From Paenibacillus sp. UNC499MF (GTDB lineage Bacteria; Bacillota; Bacilli; Paenibacillales; NBRC-103111), in assembly GCF_900107975.1 (NCBI RefSeq), contig NZ_FNVF01000005.1:113594-177593 (forward strand): a DNA stretch of 64,000 nucleotides, written 5' to 3'. The position numbers and the translations under genes were made by a program. Shown piece after piece: positions 40,589-49,358 of the stretch. Position 1 is the first letter of the stretch. The number at the start of each line of letters is the position of its first letter. The notes below the pieces were generated by a model that saw only the letters and a list, made by a program, of their open reading frames with translations, made no database searches and was not told the origin of the DNA.

Positions 40589-41629
40589 TCAGCGGCTGTT
40601 CCAGATGTCGTGAATAGCTTGGGCGAACGCATCCACACTTCTGGCCCACGGCCATTGATACGAATCGTACTGTCCTTGAAGAGCGAGACGGGCGCGGAGC
40701 TCCTTATCGTGGATCAGCCGGACGACGTCCGCAGCCAGCCGGTTCTGATACCGGTACGAAAGAAGGCAGTTGGACTCGTGCCTGGCGTAATCCGCATTCC
40801 CGCCCGAATAGGTCGTGACGAGCGCCGCCCCGCATCTCATGGCCTCCAGGCCGGGCAGCGAACCCGAATCGTAAAGCGAGGAGCTGACATAAATGTCGGT
40901 TTTGTTATAAAGGTAGCGCAGTTCCTCGTCGTTATTGGGCAGGCAGAATTGAAAGCTTCCCGTATCGCGAAGTCGCTGCAGACTCGGTGCGGTATGAAAT
41001 TCGTCTGGCGGACAGATCAGATTGATCTCCGTATCCGGATAATGGTGTTTGACGAACGCAAGCTGGCTGACCAGATAATCCTGATCCCGGTGCCAGGCGA
41101 TTCCTCCTTCCGAATTGCGGACGACGGCGGAAATTTTGACTGCGGGCGGGGTGGAATCCCGGAGGTTCAGATTTTGCATGAACGGTCCGAGTCCGATCGG
41201 GACGATATGTCCGCGAATGCCGTGATTGAGCTCGATCAGCTTTTGCTGCCATTCGGACAATACGATAAGATGCGGCGTGGAATGATAGGTGGGGAACGTG
41301 ATATGATCGTCCGGCAAAAAAGTCGGCTCGTAACAAAGACTGAACCGGGCATGAACGCTCCGGTCCCGCTCGCTGGCTTCCACGCATGCGGGCACGGTCG
41401 TGTAGAAGTTGGAGATCACCACGTCTCCCGGGGGGATATCGTCCGCGTCCAGCGTAATGCTGTGGCGGCCCCGCACAATCCGGGACCGGATATCGAACTT
41501 CACTTCGGCATGAGCGGGCATCACGATGGTGACGTCGTAACCGCGGTCCGCCAGTCCGTTCGTAATTTCCGCCAGCATCCGCTGGGCTCCGCCGAAATTC
41601 AAAGTGAGGATAGGAAACACGAGCCTCAT
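40589..41629 (-). CDS. GT4 family glycosyltransferase
   Basis: A 346-residue GT-B glycosyltransferase. It starts VFPILTLNFGGAQRMLAEIT, has the GYDVTIVMP strand, a central LIVLSEWQQKLIELNH, and the C-terminal donor region DIYVSSSLYDSGSLPGLEAM with the usual GLEAMRCGAALVTTYSGG. The N-terminal domain is shorter than average. It is in the minus-strand group with the 41684-41866 peptide gene and the 41899-43125 glycosyltransferase. Sugar unknown. Confidence 0.88.
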   Translation of the reverse strand: MRLVFPILTLNFGGAQRMLAEITNGLADRGYDVTIVMPAHAEVKFDIRSRIVRGRHSITLDADDIPPGDVVISNFYTTVPACVEASERDRSVHARFSLCYEPTFLPDDHITFPTYHSTPHLIVLSEWQQKLIELNHGIRGHIVPIGLGPFMQNLNLRDSTPPAVKISAVVRNSEGGIAWHRDQDYLVSQLAFVKHHYPDTEINLICPPDEFHTAPSLQRLRDTGSFQFCLPNNDEELRYLYNKTDIYVSSSLYDSGSLPGLEAMRCGAALVTTYSGGNADYARHESNCLLSYRYQNRLAADVVRLIHDKELRARLALQGQYDSYQWPWARSVDAFAQAIHDIWNSR

Positions 41630-41683
41630 GCTTTTCCTCCTTTCATGGACACGCCGGCCGTACCGGTTTTCTGGGGCCGGCGC

Positions 41684-41866
41684 TTACCCGTTCGGGTGGC
41701 TGTTCAAAATATGCTGAATTACCGGGTCCGGCATCCGGTAGTTGTCCGGGAGCCCCGCTCTGATCTGGTTCCACAGCTTGTAATCGACGAGATAATCCGG
41801 GTTGGATACCTGCACGGAAAAAAGCGAATTGTACAGGTCGCCCATCACATACACTTTTTCACTCAT
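41684..41866 (-). CDS. 60-residue protein of unknown function
   Basis: A 60-residue protein with AAGGAGAAGG before its ATG, lying between two glycosyltransferase genes. Sequence: MSEKVYVMGDLYNSLFSVQV, then a Tyr/Asp-rich middle (NPDYLVDYKLWNQIRAG) and a C-terminal DPVIQHILNSHPNG. No signal peptide or TM helix. The frame is open further upstream, but that region is inside the preceding gene in another frame. The good RBS argues that it is real. It may be a carrier or a regulator of the adjacent transferases; no family is recognised. Confidence 0.7.
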   Translation of the reverse strand: MSEKVYVMGDLYNSLFSVQVSNPDYLVDYKLWNQIRAGLPDNYRMPDPVIQHILNSHPNG

Positions 41867-41898
41867 GTTCCTTCTCCTTTCTGTCCCCTCAGGGAAAA

Positions 41899-43125
41899 TC
41901 AGGCTTGAGCGGCTTTGGCAATTGCCCTGCCGTACACATCGAGAAGCCGCTGAACCATCAGATCCATGGACCAGTGGACGGCCCCCCACTGTCCCGCCTC
42001 TCTGCCCATCTCTTCCCGCATGGCGGTATTCTCCAGCAGCGTGTACAAGTGGGTGAACAGCTGCTGGCTGTTGCCCGACGGGAAGATAAGACCCGTACGG
42101 CCGTGCTCGACCATCTCGGGTACGCCCGTGGCGTCGCTGACTACCGACGGCTTCCCTGCAAGCTGCGCTTCTATCAGCGACAATGGCTGATTGTCCACGT
42201 AGCTCGGCTGCACGAAAATATCGGACTGGGCAAGCAGATAAGGCACGTCGCTCCGCCTGCCCAGAAACTGGACCGTATCCAGCAGCCCGAGCTCCGTGCA
42301 CTGCCGGTTAAGCTCCGCCGCCAGATCCCCTTCTCCCACGATCCAGCAGACGAAATCGTCCCGCACCGTCCGCAGCAGGCCGACCGCCTCGATGAGCAGG
42401 GATACGCCCTTGATCGGGATGAGGCGGCCGGTGAAAATAATGGCCTTTTTGCCCGGCGGCTTATAGATCGGAGTGGCTGAGCTTGCCATCTGCGCATAGA
42501 AATCGTCCGTAGCGTATCCGTACTGGAACACCTCGACCTGATGCTCGGGAACGGAGTACTCCGTGGTCAGCAGCCTTTTCAGCCACTGGGAAGAGGCAAT
42601 CGTAATATCGCTGCTCGTGGCGCCGAGATGCTCGATAGCGGACTGAAACCGCCAGATGACGGATTCTCCCAGATTCACGTTGTTTTCCATCAGATGCAGC
42701 TTGATCTCGTGAGCCACCGAACCGTGCAGGCTGGCGACGAGTCCCGTCCGCGCAGATTTGACCCGCCGGAAAGAACGCGTGGACAAAACATCCTGCGTAT
42801 GAATCACGTCATACTGCTCCAGCCCGAAATAGGCGGCGGCCAGCTCCATGCACAAGGTATTCATTTCAAAATGCGAAAGCCAGGAGCTGGAGTGAAGGAC
42901 CGGATACAGTTCGGGGCTTATTTTCTTTTCCAGAAAAGGCCTAACCGCCTCTTTATGAAAAACACGGCCGCTGAACGGCATATGAAACACACTTTCGTCT
43001 TCGCTGTTGCCGAATACATCGACCTCGTGGCCGAGCGCCTCCAGCTTTTCCTTCATTTTAACCATAAGCGGCCACACACCGCCCAAATGCGGCAACCGCC
43101 AGTAGGTAGCGAGCAGTATTTTCAA
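41899..43125 (-). CDS. GT4 family glycosyltransferase (paralogue of 37646-38878)
   Basis: A 408-residue GT-B enzyme that is about half identical by eye to the one at 37646-38878 (MKILLATYWRLPHLGGVWPL, LCMELAAAYFGLEQYDVIHT, VASLHGSVAHEIKLHL, GKKAIIFTGRLIPIKGVSLL, DNQPLSLIEAQLAGKPSVVS). The E-x7-E acid/base region (LIEAQLAGKPSV) is intact. The product's place in the glycan is unknown. It is the first gene of the minus-strand run 43125-40589 and lies across a 199-base divergent region from the small surface protein at 43325. Confidence 0.92.
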   Translation of the reverse strand: MKILLATYWRLPHLGGVWPLMVKMKEKLEALGHEVDVFGNSEDESVFHMPFSGRVFHKEAVRPFLEKKISPELYPVLHSSSWLSHFEMNTLCMELAAAYFGLEQYDVIHTQDVLSTRSFRRVKSARTGLVASLHGSVAHEIKLHLMENNVNLGESVIWRFQSAIEHLGATSSDITIASSQWLKRLLTTEYSVPEHQVEVFQYGYATDDFYAQMASSATPIYKPPGKKAIIFTGRLIPIKGVSLLIEAVGLLRTVRDDFVCWIVGEGDLAAELNRQCTELGLLDTVQFLGRRSDVPYLLAQSDIFVQPSYVDNQPLSLIEAQLAGKPSVVSDATGVPEMVEHGRTGLIFPSGNSQQLFTHLYTLLENTAMREEMGREAGQWGAVHWSMDLMVQRLLDVYGRAIAKAAQA

Positions 43126-43264
43126 GAATGTCCCCTCTTTTCTGCGCGAGACTCACAACGCTGCGTGTCAGCACCGGCATGCCTTTATCCCTACACTATA
43201 TGCGGCTGTTCTCCTCCTTCACGGGTCGTTTGCCTTACCGGGCTCAAAATGTGTACGTGTCCAT

Positions 43265-43291
43265 ACGTCTGCGCCGCAATTTCATATACTG
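43265..43291 (+). promoter_or_regulatory. Sigma-K-like promoter of the 43325 gene
   Basis: AC (43265-43266), 16 bases, CATATACTG (43283-43291): fits AC-N16-CATANNNTA except G for A at the last base, and sits 34 bases before the ATG. Confidence 0.55.
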
Positions 43292-43324
43292 AACTATGCC
43301 GGATTGAACGGAAGGAAGGTGACC

Positions 43325-43678
43325 ATGTCCATATACCGTTTTGACGCCTATGAGTACGGGCCTTACGACTCGCGCTATATCCAGTGCTTCGATCTTGTTT
43401 TTCAAAATATCGCCCAGCGGCATTTCGACGTTCTTATTCAGGGCTATCAGGGCCAGAACCGTTTTCTGCTGGGGCTCTATCATCTGGACCCCGCTCCGCA
43501 AAGGGGCTCGATCGCCCATCTGCCGACCGTATATAATCACAATCAGCCCTTTACGCTCCATATTCACACGAATTTGACCAATCCTTATCCCCTGGCAATG
43601 ACAATGTACGCTAAAAACGAAGGGGCTCTTGTCGCAACCTTCACGACGAATGAATTGACGCTAGTGGATTCCCTTTGA
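43325..43678 (+). CDS. Small protein of unknown function, likely spore-surface
   Basis: A 117-residue protein, rich in aromatic residues and beta-prone: YRFDAYEYGPYDSRYIQCFD, FDVLIQGYQGQNRFLLGLYH, LHIHTNLTNPYPLAMTMYA. GGAAGGTG precedes the start. No signal peptide, no TM helix, no known family. A sigma-K-like promoter upstream and the neighbours (glycosyltransferases, propellers) point to a spore-surface role. Its small size and lack of charge clusters are like the protein at 43811-44182. Confidence 0.7.
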   Translation: MSIYRFDAYEYGPYDSRYIQCFDLVFQNIAQRHFDVLIQGYQGQNRFLLGLYHLDPAPQRGSIAHLPTVYNHNQPFTLHIHTNLTNPYPLAMTMYAKNEGALVATFTTNELTLVDSL

Positions 43679-43699
43679 TCGTCTTTGCCGGAATTTGCC

Positions 43700-43736
43700 C
43701 GTAAAAAAGAGGCCCTTCTTCAGGAAGCGGCCTTTT
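43700..43736. terminator. Terminator between convergent small genes
   Basis: GGCCCTTC and GAAGCGGCC form a stem with one bulged base around TTCAG; AAAAAA precedes and CTTTT follows, so it can work in both directions. Confidence 0.75.
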
Positions 43737-43810
43737 AAGATTGTTTTCTTTTACGGCTAGCAGTTGCCGGTACGGTTGTTTCAAGCGTTCGAGTCACTTC
43801 CGTACCAGCT

Positions 43811-44182
43811 TCATCCCAACGCCGGAATAGGGGTCAGCTCCGATTGAAGAACACGATGCGCAGGCACGATATTGTTGAACGTGTCCAAACCGAATACGGA
43901 AGCCACGACGAGACCCGGCTGAGGGGCAACGACGGCTATCTGGACTTCATAAGCCAGAACACCGGAAATAAAAAACGTGCGGATATCCACAAATTTCGGC
44001 GGTACCGTGTACGTCTGGAAAAAGAGCGGCGTCTTGGCAACCCCCGTGTTCAGCGTATAAAAAACTTCAACGACAATTTGAGCTGCGTTGACCGCGTCTT
44101 CATTGCTGATTGTAACGGCCGCATTAGCGGAGGCTGTCCCGAAATCTCTCGTATTAATAAGCATTCCTGTTGTAAAAGCCAT
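43811..44182 (-). CDS. Small hydrophobic beta-rich protein, likely spore-surface
   Basis: A 123-residue protein without signal peptide: FTTGMLINTRDFGTASANAA, VTISNEDAVNAAQIVVEVFY, VAKTPLFFQTYTVPPKFVDI and VQIAVVAPQPGLVVASVFGL. It lacks charged clusters and looks like a single beta-sandwich. GGGGGTG lies before the ATG at 44182; a GTG at 44191 is in frame. Downstream of the two propeller genes on the same strand, separated by a terminator. No named family is recognised. Confidence 0.7.
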   Translation of the reverse strand: MAFTTGMLINTRDFGTASANAAVTISNEDAVNAAQIVVEVFYTLNTGVAKTPLFFQTYTVPPKFVDIRTFFISGVLAYEVQIAVVAPQPGLVVASVFGLDTFNNIVPAHRVLQSELTPIPALG

Positions 44183-44235
44183 TTTCTTCACCCCCTCTCG
44201 GTCAATCTCTCAAGCAGTATATTCTTCTTTGATAG

Positions 44236-44264
44236 AAAAAGTTTGGACGACCCCGGGGCCGTCC
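44236..44264 (-). terminator. Terminator of the propeller operon
   Basis: GGACGGCCCC and GGGGTCGTCC (minus strand, 44264-44245) form a stem with one G-U or mismatch, followed by AAACTTTTTC. About 60 bases past the stop at 44327. Confidence 0.7.
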
Positions 44265-44326
44265 GAATTTTTGCATATGCGCCTGCTTCCGGATTCTGAA
44301 TGTATCTTCCGCCGGGCCGCATACCG

Positions 44327-45547
44327 TTAATTGCCCGAGAAAATGGTTTGAACCCCGGTTCTCGTGTCCGTCCAGACGCCGACAAACCCGAAAGGCGGTA
44401 CCGTGCTTATCGTCGTGTAATTGCCAATGGACGGAACGGGTGTGGCGCTTCCCGCGTTCGGGTTGCTGGACACAGTGCTTTCCCTGCGGTTAAAGAAGCT
44501 GTTTCCGCCGTCCGCCGAAATGGCTACATACGTATCCAAATTAAATCCGTTAATCTGATTGGAATAGTAAAGAATGGTGACCAGTCCGCTTTTTGGAGAC
44601 ACGTCTATGGAAGGGAAAAAGTTCTGGGTACCTGCCGGAGCCGACGTAACCGAGACGGGAGCCGTCCAGGTTAATCCCTGATCGAAAGACCGGGACAAGA
44701 ATACATCCGCATAGCCCTGCCGGTTATCCTGCCAGACCGCATAGAGGGTTCCGCTTGTGGCCAAAGCCGAATTGTCAACGGCGATATTCGCGCCAGTCGG
44801 CACCTCGAAGCCGTATCCCGTAACCGGCAAAATGGCAGGTACCAGCGCGACGGGCGAAACGATCACGGGCGTTTGGAAGGTAGCCCCGCCATCCAGCGAA
44901 CGGCTGACTTCGAAGCGCGTAAACGGAGTTAACGAAATGTACGCCACATAGACAATCCCGGTAAGTCCGGCGGCAACGTCCCCGCGCGTCACATAATCGG
45001 CGTCCGGCGAAACGAGGGCCGGGCGCTGCCAGGTCAGACCGTTGTCAAAGGAACGCTGGAAGAAAATAACCGAGCCGCCCACAAAGTCCGTATTGTATTG
45101 ATGAACATAGACCAGATAAACGCTGCCTTGATAGGTACTCGCCTGGGAATTGTCGAATGCCGCATTTACCTGCACGTTGTTGATAAACGTCGTAAACCCC
45201 TGGGCCGCAATGACCGGGGCCCCGAAGCTGATGCCGTTGTCGGTTGACGTATAGACGGCAATCGAGCCGTTGCCGGCTGCATCGAAAACATGAGACGCCA
45301 CGATAAATACGTTCGGAAAACCGTACGCGACGACGTTCGATTCGCCTCCGATATATCCTGCCGGAAGCGGCAGAATAAGAGGCCCCCACGAAATGCCCTG
45401 GTCCACGGAACGGTAGACGGCAATCCTCGCCGAACCGGTCGTAAAATCCGTCGCTGCCGCCACGATATTGAGCGAAGTCAAGTAATTGGCAGCCACGCTG
45501 GGTGTCTGTGCAAGCGACCCGGCAGGAGATACCTGCGAATCCGCCAT
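44327..45547 (-). CDS. BNR/Asp-box six-bladed beta-propeller protein
   Basis: A 406-residue protein with six Asp-box repeats: SVDQGISWG, STDNGISFG, SFDNGLTWQ, SLDGGATFQ, SFDQGLTWT, SADGGNSFF. They are spaced 50-70 residues as in sialidase-fold propellers. There is no signal peptide, no FRIP motif and no visible catalytic Tyr/Glu/Arg triad, so it is not likely to be a working sialidase; sugar binding or structure is more likely. AAAGGAGGCGG precedes the ATG. The next gene upstream (45573-46796) is a paralogue; the two are 25 bases apart. A spore-surface location is inferred from context. Confidence 0.88.
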   Translation of the reverse strand: MADSQVSPAGSLAQTPSVAANYLTSLNIVAAATDFTTGSARIAVYRSVDQGISWGPLILPLPAGYIGGESNVVAYGFPNVFIVASHVFDAAGNGSIAVYTSTDNGISFGAPVIAAQGFTTFINNVQVNAAFDNSQASTYQGSVYLVYVHQYNTDFVGGSVIFFQRSFDNGLTWQRPALVSPDADYVTRGDVAAGLTGIVYVAYISLTPFTRFEVSRSLDGGATFQTPVIVSPVALVPAILPVTGYGFEVPTGANIAVDNSALATSGTLYAVWQDNRQGYADVFLSRSFDQGLTWTAPVSVTSAPAGTQNFFPSIDVSPKSGLVTILYYSNQINGFNLDTYVAISADGGNSFFNRRESTVSSNPNAGSATPVPSIGNYTTISTVPPFGFVGVWTDTRTGVQTIFSGN

Positions 45548-45572
45548 GTAAGACCGCCTCCTTTAGTGAATG

Positions 45573-46796
45573 TTAAAATCCGCCCCACGTCGTCTGAGTG
45601 CCTGTTCTGGTATCGGTCCAGACGGCGTAGAAATTGTCCGGCGGAACCGTGCCGACATCAATATAATCTCCGATTAGCGGCGTCGGGATGGGGCTGTCTC
45701 CGTTCGGGTTAAAAGAAGTCGTGGTCACACGGAAGTTGACAAACGTGCTTCCCCCGTCCCGTGACTGAGCCGCAAATACATCGAGATCGAAGCCGTTAAG
45801 CCGGTTCGTGTAATAAACGACCGTGATCGTACCGGTTTTAGGCGAAACCGTTATGGCCGGGAAGAAGTTCTGGGCGCCTGCCGGACTCGCCGTAATGGGA
45901 ACGGGCGCGCTCCACGTTGTTCCCTGATCCGGCGAACGGGAAAGAAACACGTCCGCATATCCCTGCCGGTAATCCTGCCAGACCGCATAAATATTGCCGC
46001 GTCCGGGAGACAAAAGGGCGGTATCCGCCATAATGTTGGAGCAGGTCAGGACACGGAACTCGTAACCGGGAACCGGTAGCACAAGCGGAACGACCGATAC
46101 GGCGGAGACCAGAATGGGCGGTCCGAAAGTTTTTCCCCCGTCCAGCGACCGTCTGATGTAGTAAGCTGCGGGAGTTGTCGTGTCGATCCAGGCGAAGTAA
46201 AGCTCTCCCCGCAATCCGATACCGACATCGGGACGCTCGGTATTCCTCATCACATTCGATAAAATCAACGGAGCTTCCCAAGTAATCCCTCCATCCAGGG
46301 ACCGCTGAAAGGTTGCCACCGAAAAGCCGCCCGCATCGACATTGTACTGCCGGTTATAGGTCACATAAGCGTTGCCGAGATACGGACTCGATTGAGAGTT
46401 GTCATAGAACACCTTCGTCCAGTCGTCATTGATGAACGTTCCGTATCCGGGATTGACGATCGTCGGTGCCGAGAAGCTTAGCCCGTTGTCCGTGGACCTG
46501 TAAGAAGCTATCGTGCCGCTGGAATTACCGGGGAAAACATGCGCGACGATCAAAAACTGATTCGGAAATCCGTAAGCCGCAAAGGCGGCCTCCGCGCCGA
46601 CAAACCCCGGCGGCAGGGGGAGGAACGAATTCGTCCAGTTCACTCCCGCATCCTGCGACCGGTATACGCCGGTAAGCGGCGGTCCCAGCGTAAAATCGGT
46701 CGCCGTTGCGATCATGATATTGGCGTTAAGCAAATTGACGGCTAGCGATGGCTCCTGCTTCGGATTGCCCGAAGCATTCACTTGAAAGTTCGGCAT
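45573..46796 (-). CDS. BNR/Asp-box six-bladed beta-propeller protein (paralogue)
   Basis: A 407-residue paralogue of the previous entry, similar over the whole length (LPLPPGFVGAE, AAYGFPNQFLIVAHVF, VWQDYRQGYADVFLSRSPDQ). Asp boxes: SQDAGVNWT, STDNGLSFS, SLDGGITWE, SLDGGKTFG, SPDQGTTWS, SRDGGSTFV. No signal peptide. The ATG at 46796 has TAAGGAGG six bases upstream; the ATG at 46814 reads into that RBS and is not used. Cytoplasmic synthesis of such propellers in a mother cell that later lyses would put them on the spore. A sialidase function is not supported. Confidence 0.88.
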   Translation of the reverse strand: MPNFQVNASGNPKQEPSLAVNLLNANIMIATATDFTLGPPLTGVYRSQDAGVNWTNSFLPLPPGFVGAEAAFAAYGFPNQFLIVAHVFPGNSSGTIASYRSTDNGLSFSAPTIVNPGYGTFINDDWTKVFYDNSQSSPYLGNAYVTYNRQYNVDAGGFSVATFQRSLDGGITWEAPLILSNVMRNTERPDVGIGLRGELYFAWIDTTTPAAYYIRRSLDGGKTFGPPILVSAVSVVPLVLPVPGYEFRVLTCSNIMADTALLSPGRGNIYAVWQDYRQGYADVFLSRSPDQGTTWSAPVPITASPAGAQNFFPAITVSPKTGTITVVYYTNRLNGFDLDVFAAQSRDGGSTFVNFRVTTTSFNPNGDSPIPTPLIGDYIDVGTVPPDNFYAVWTDTRTGTQTTWGGF

Positions 46797-47001
46797 AGGG
46801 GCCTCCTTACCCATTCAAATCTCTTATGGTCAGCTTATGCCGGAGAAGCTGTAAGGCAATGGACAATCCGGAAATTAATAGCCTTCCCCGCCAATGTCCA
46901 CACCCGTCAAATGCGGCGGAATAAACTGGAATAAACATCCGGCGCAGGGGCGGCACGCTTGTCCGTCCGTGCAATCAGCCGGGAAAGAAGGGATCTTATA
47001 C

Positions 47002-48198
47002 ATGAGTGATGTCGGCATTGTCATGCCGGTCTATCTTCAGAGACCGTCCTACTTGAAGGAAGCGATCGAAACCATCCTTAATCAGACGTATGCGGATTTC
47101 CGTTTTATCATCGTGATTGACGGAGTAACGGAGCAAATGGGACCGCAAATACGGCAGCTGACCGCACATGACAAGCGGGTGGAGATTTTGGAGAACGAAC
47201 GGAATTTAGGCGTATCCGCTTCATTGAACCGGGGATTTCAGCGCCTTTTTGAAGATCCCGGCATCCGGTACGTAACCTGGGTGTCGAGCGACAACCGCAC
47301 CCATCCCTATTTCATCGAGCTTCTGCGGCACGAGCTTGCGCACGCGCCCGAGGAAGTCGGGCTGATCTACAGCTGTTTCCGTGAAATAGACGCGGACGGA
47401 AAGCCTCTTCGCGACGAGGCCTTTCAGGAAGAATTCCGCCGGTATCAGAATAAGCCGAAAGAAGAGCTTCTCGACGTATGCATTGTCGGCGTATCTTTTA
47501 TGTATAAAGCGTGCTACGCCCGGAAAATCGCCGGGTATCACATGGAGCCCGTCGAAGATTACGAATATTGGCTGAGATTATCTCATCTGTGCGACCTGCG
47601 GTATATACCCGTCGAGCTCGTGGAATACCGGGTTGACTCGGATTTCAGCATTTCCGCCCAGCTCAAAGGTTCTATCGAGCAGCACCGGCGCTGGCGGCAC
47701 GCCTTCCGTCTGACCAAAAAACAGGCAAGGGAAAGACAAGGCATTCCTCTGGAAACGACCGTTTACGTACCGGTGGCCGATGCGTCCGGAAACCTCCCCG
47801 ACCGGCTGGACCGCCTGCTGGACCAATACTACAGCAATTTTAAGACGGTCGTGGTAGACGTGACGCCGGAGGGTGCGTCAGCCGGTCTTCTTCACGGGAT
47901 AAGGGATCCTCTGCTGAGCACCCGCTTCCTTCCTGGCATGCCGCCGGTCGAAGCCATCCTTGCCTGCCTGGAAGATCTCTCGACCCCATTCGCCGCCATC
48001 GCTTACAGGGAGAAAGATTTTGAATACATGGACCTGCAAGTCTTGACGGCCGCCCTGCGGAGCGCTCCCGAAGGCGCTTATTCCGTCTGCTACAACGGCG
48101 ACCGGAGCGACCTCGCGTACCGCTTCTTTCCACAGGCGGCTATGCCCTCAACCGAGCTGTTTCGTTCCGCGAAGCTAAAGGAGCTTCTGCTCGGGTAG
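47002..48198 (+). CDS. GT2 family glycosyltransferase
   Basis: A 398-residue GT-A enzyme and the only plus-strand gene between the propellers and the terminator at 48249. The fold begins VGIVMPVYLQRPSYLKEAIE; nucleotide binding is FIIVIDGVTEQM; ENERNLGVSASLNRGF and TWVSSDNRTHP provide the DxD-like site (SSDN); VEDYEYWLRL is the typical acceptor-site ED(Y/W). From residue ~240 a second domain of about 150 residues (VYVPVADASGNLPDRLDRLL and on) is not recognised. GAAGGG lies before the ATG at 47002; longer frame has no RBS. Sugar unknown. Confidence 0.88.
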   Translation: MSDVGIVMPVYLQRPSYLKEAIETILNQTYADFRFIIVIDGVTEQMGPQIRQLTAHDKRVEILENERNLGVSASLNRGFQRLFEDPGIRYVTWVSSDNRTHPYFIELLRHELAHAPEEVGLIYSCFREIDADGKPLRDEAFQEEFRRYQNKPKEELLDVCIVGVSFMYKACYARKIAGYHMEPVEDYEYWLRLSHLCDLRYIPVELVEYRVDSDFSISAQLKGSIEQHRRWRHAFRLTKKQARERQGIPLETTVYVPVADASGNLPDRLDRLLDQYYSNFKTVVVDVTPEGASAGLLHGIRDPLLSTRFLPGMPPVEAILACLEDLSTPFAAIAYREKDFEYMDLQVLTAALRSAPEGAYSVCYNGDRSDLAYRFFPQAAMPSTELFRSAKLKELLLG

Positions 48199-48248
48199 AA
48201 GCCGGCCTTCCTTCCACACCTCCCGGCTCCGGCACGCTTACACAAAAT

Positions 48249-48275
48249 AACGCTTGGCGGATTCCGCCAAGCGTT
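48249..48275. terminator. Terminator between convergent glycosyltransferases
   Basis: CGCTTGGCGG and CCGCCAAGCG form a 10-bp stem with a three-base loop, flanked by A's and T's. The T-run leads directly into the stop codon of the minus-strand gene. Confidence 0.88.
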
Positions 48276-49358
48276 TTAAACGTGCTGCTTCATCAGCCCG
48301 ATCCCCAGCATGCCCAGCATGTGGGAAAACTGTGCGGCGTACAGGCCGGGAGAAAACTGCTCCGCCGCATGCCGGCACGCTCTGAAGCGGATTTCCTCGC
48401 GCAGCGGAACATTGTCCATCAGCTCCGAAATTTGCCGGAATGCCTCTTCGTGGTCATCGTGGGGATAGAACCTTCCCGTTACGCGGTCCGCGATAAAACT
48501 CCTGACTCCGTCCGAATCCGTCGAAACGACCGGGCAGCGGCAGCACATGGCTTCGAGCACCGCATAGCCGAAGCCCTCCACGCGTGAGGTGGAGAGCAAC
48601 ACGCCGCCGGAATCGCCGATAATGGAATACTGCCTTGCCATCTCCTGGTGCGGAAGATTCGGCACTACCGTCAAGCAGGACCACAGCCGGTAGTCCGCGA
48701 CAAGCTTACGGAACTCTTCCTCTTCCGATCCCAGCGTATTATCCACATACATACGGATTTCAACCCGGCGTCCCCGCGTCCGGAACAAGCGTCCGACCTC
48801 CAGCAGACTCCGCCAGTTCTTGTTGGGCTCGATCCTCCCCACCCAGCCGATGATGGGAACCGGAGCGACGGGATAGCTTTCAAAACGGAAGCTCTCCATG
48901 TCGATACAGTTATGAAAGCTGAACTTTTTCATCCGGGCATAATAGGTCTCGAAAATCCGCATCAGATGGGGAGTCCGGGGATACAACACGGCATCGGCGT
49001 GCAGCAGGAGCAGCGGGGCGATCCGTTTCAGAATAAACACCGCTTCCTCCACGCTCCCCAGCCCCTGGGCCTCATAAATGATTTTGCCCGTGTATCCGCT
49101 TGACCGCAGGGGAAGAATCAGTTCGGCCACCGTTGAGATGATAACCGCCTCGAACCGTTCCCGGTTGACGATCTCCGTAATCTCCTTTTCGTCTTTCGTC
49201 ACGTAAACGGGCACCCCGTCCAGATTCTGCATCCCCGTCCCTTCATGCAAATAAAGCAGGCTGCACGAGATGCCGATCTTCTTCAGCGCGATAACCCGCT
49301 GGCGGTTCAGCGTTTCCATTCCCCCGCTCGGGATGTAGAACACGAATAAAAGCTTCAT
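48276..49358 (-). CDS. GT4 family glycosyltransferase
   Basis: A 360-residue GT-B protein: MKLLFVFYIPSGGMETLNRQ, the linker PVPIIGWVGRIEPNKNWRSL (donor-binding Rossmann start) and LLSTSRVEGFGYAVLEAMCC (E-x7-E, with SRVEGFGYAVLE). N-terminal domain is short. GAAGGTGTGCC precedes the start. It is separated from the next minus-strand gene (49852) by 493 GC-rich bases with a terminator, so it forms a unit of its own. Sugar unknown. Confidence 0.88.
   Translation of the reverse strand: MKLLFVFYIPSGGMETLNRQRVIALKKIGISCSLLYLHEGTGMQNLDGVPVYVTKDEKEITEIVNRERFEAVIISTVAELILPLRSSGYTGKIIYEAQGLGSVEEAVFILKRIAPLLLLHADAVLYPRTPHLMRIFETYYARMKKFSFHNCIDMESFRFESYPVAPVPIIGWVGRIEPNKNWRSLLEVGRLFRTRGRRVEIRMYVDNTLGSEEEEFRKLVADYRLWSCLTVVPNLPHQEMARQYSIIGDSGGVLLSTSRVEGFGYAVLEAMCCRCPVVSTDSDGVRSFIADRVTGRFYPHDDHEEAFRQISELMDNVPLREEIRFRACRHAAEQFSPGLYAAQFSHMLGMLGIGLMKQHV

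Noticed and set aside
40418..41908. 496-codon plus-strand ORF
   Set aside because: It runs antisense to the glycosyltransferase at 40589-41629 and through the repeat array; no RBS or similarity.
44327..46796. Exo-alpha-sialidases
   Set aside because: Only Asp boxes match; the FRIP motif, the arginine triad and a signal peptide are absent.
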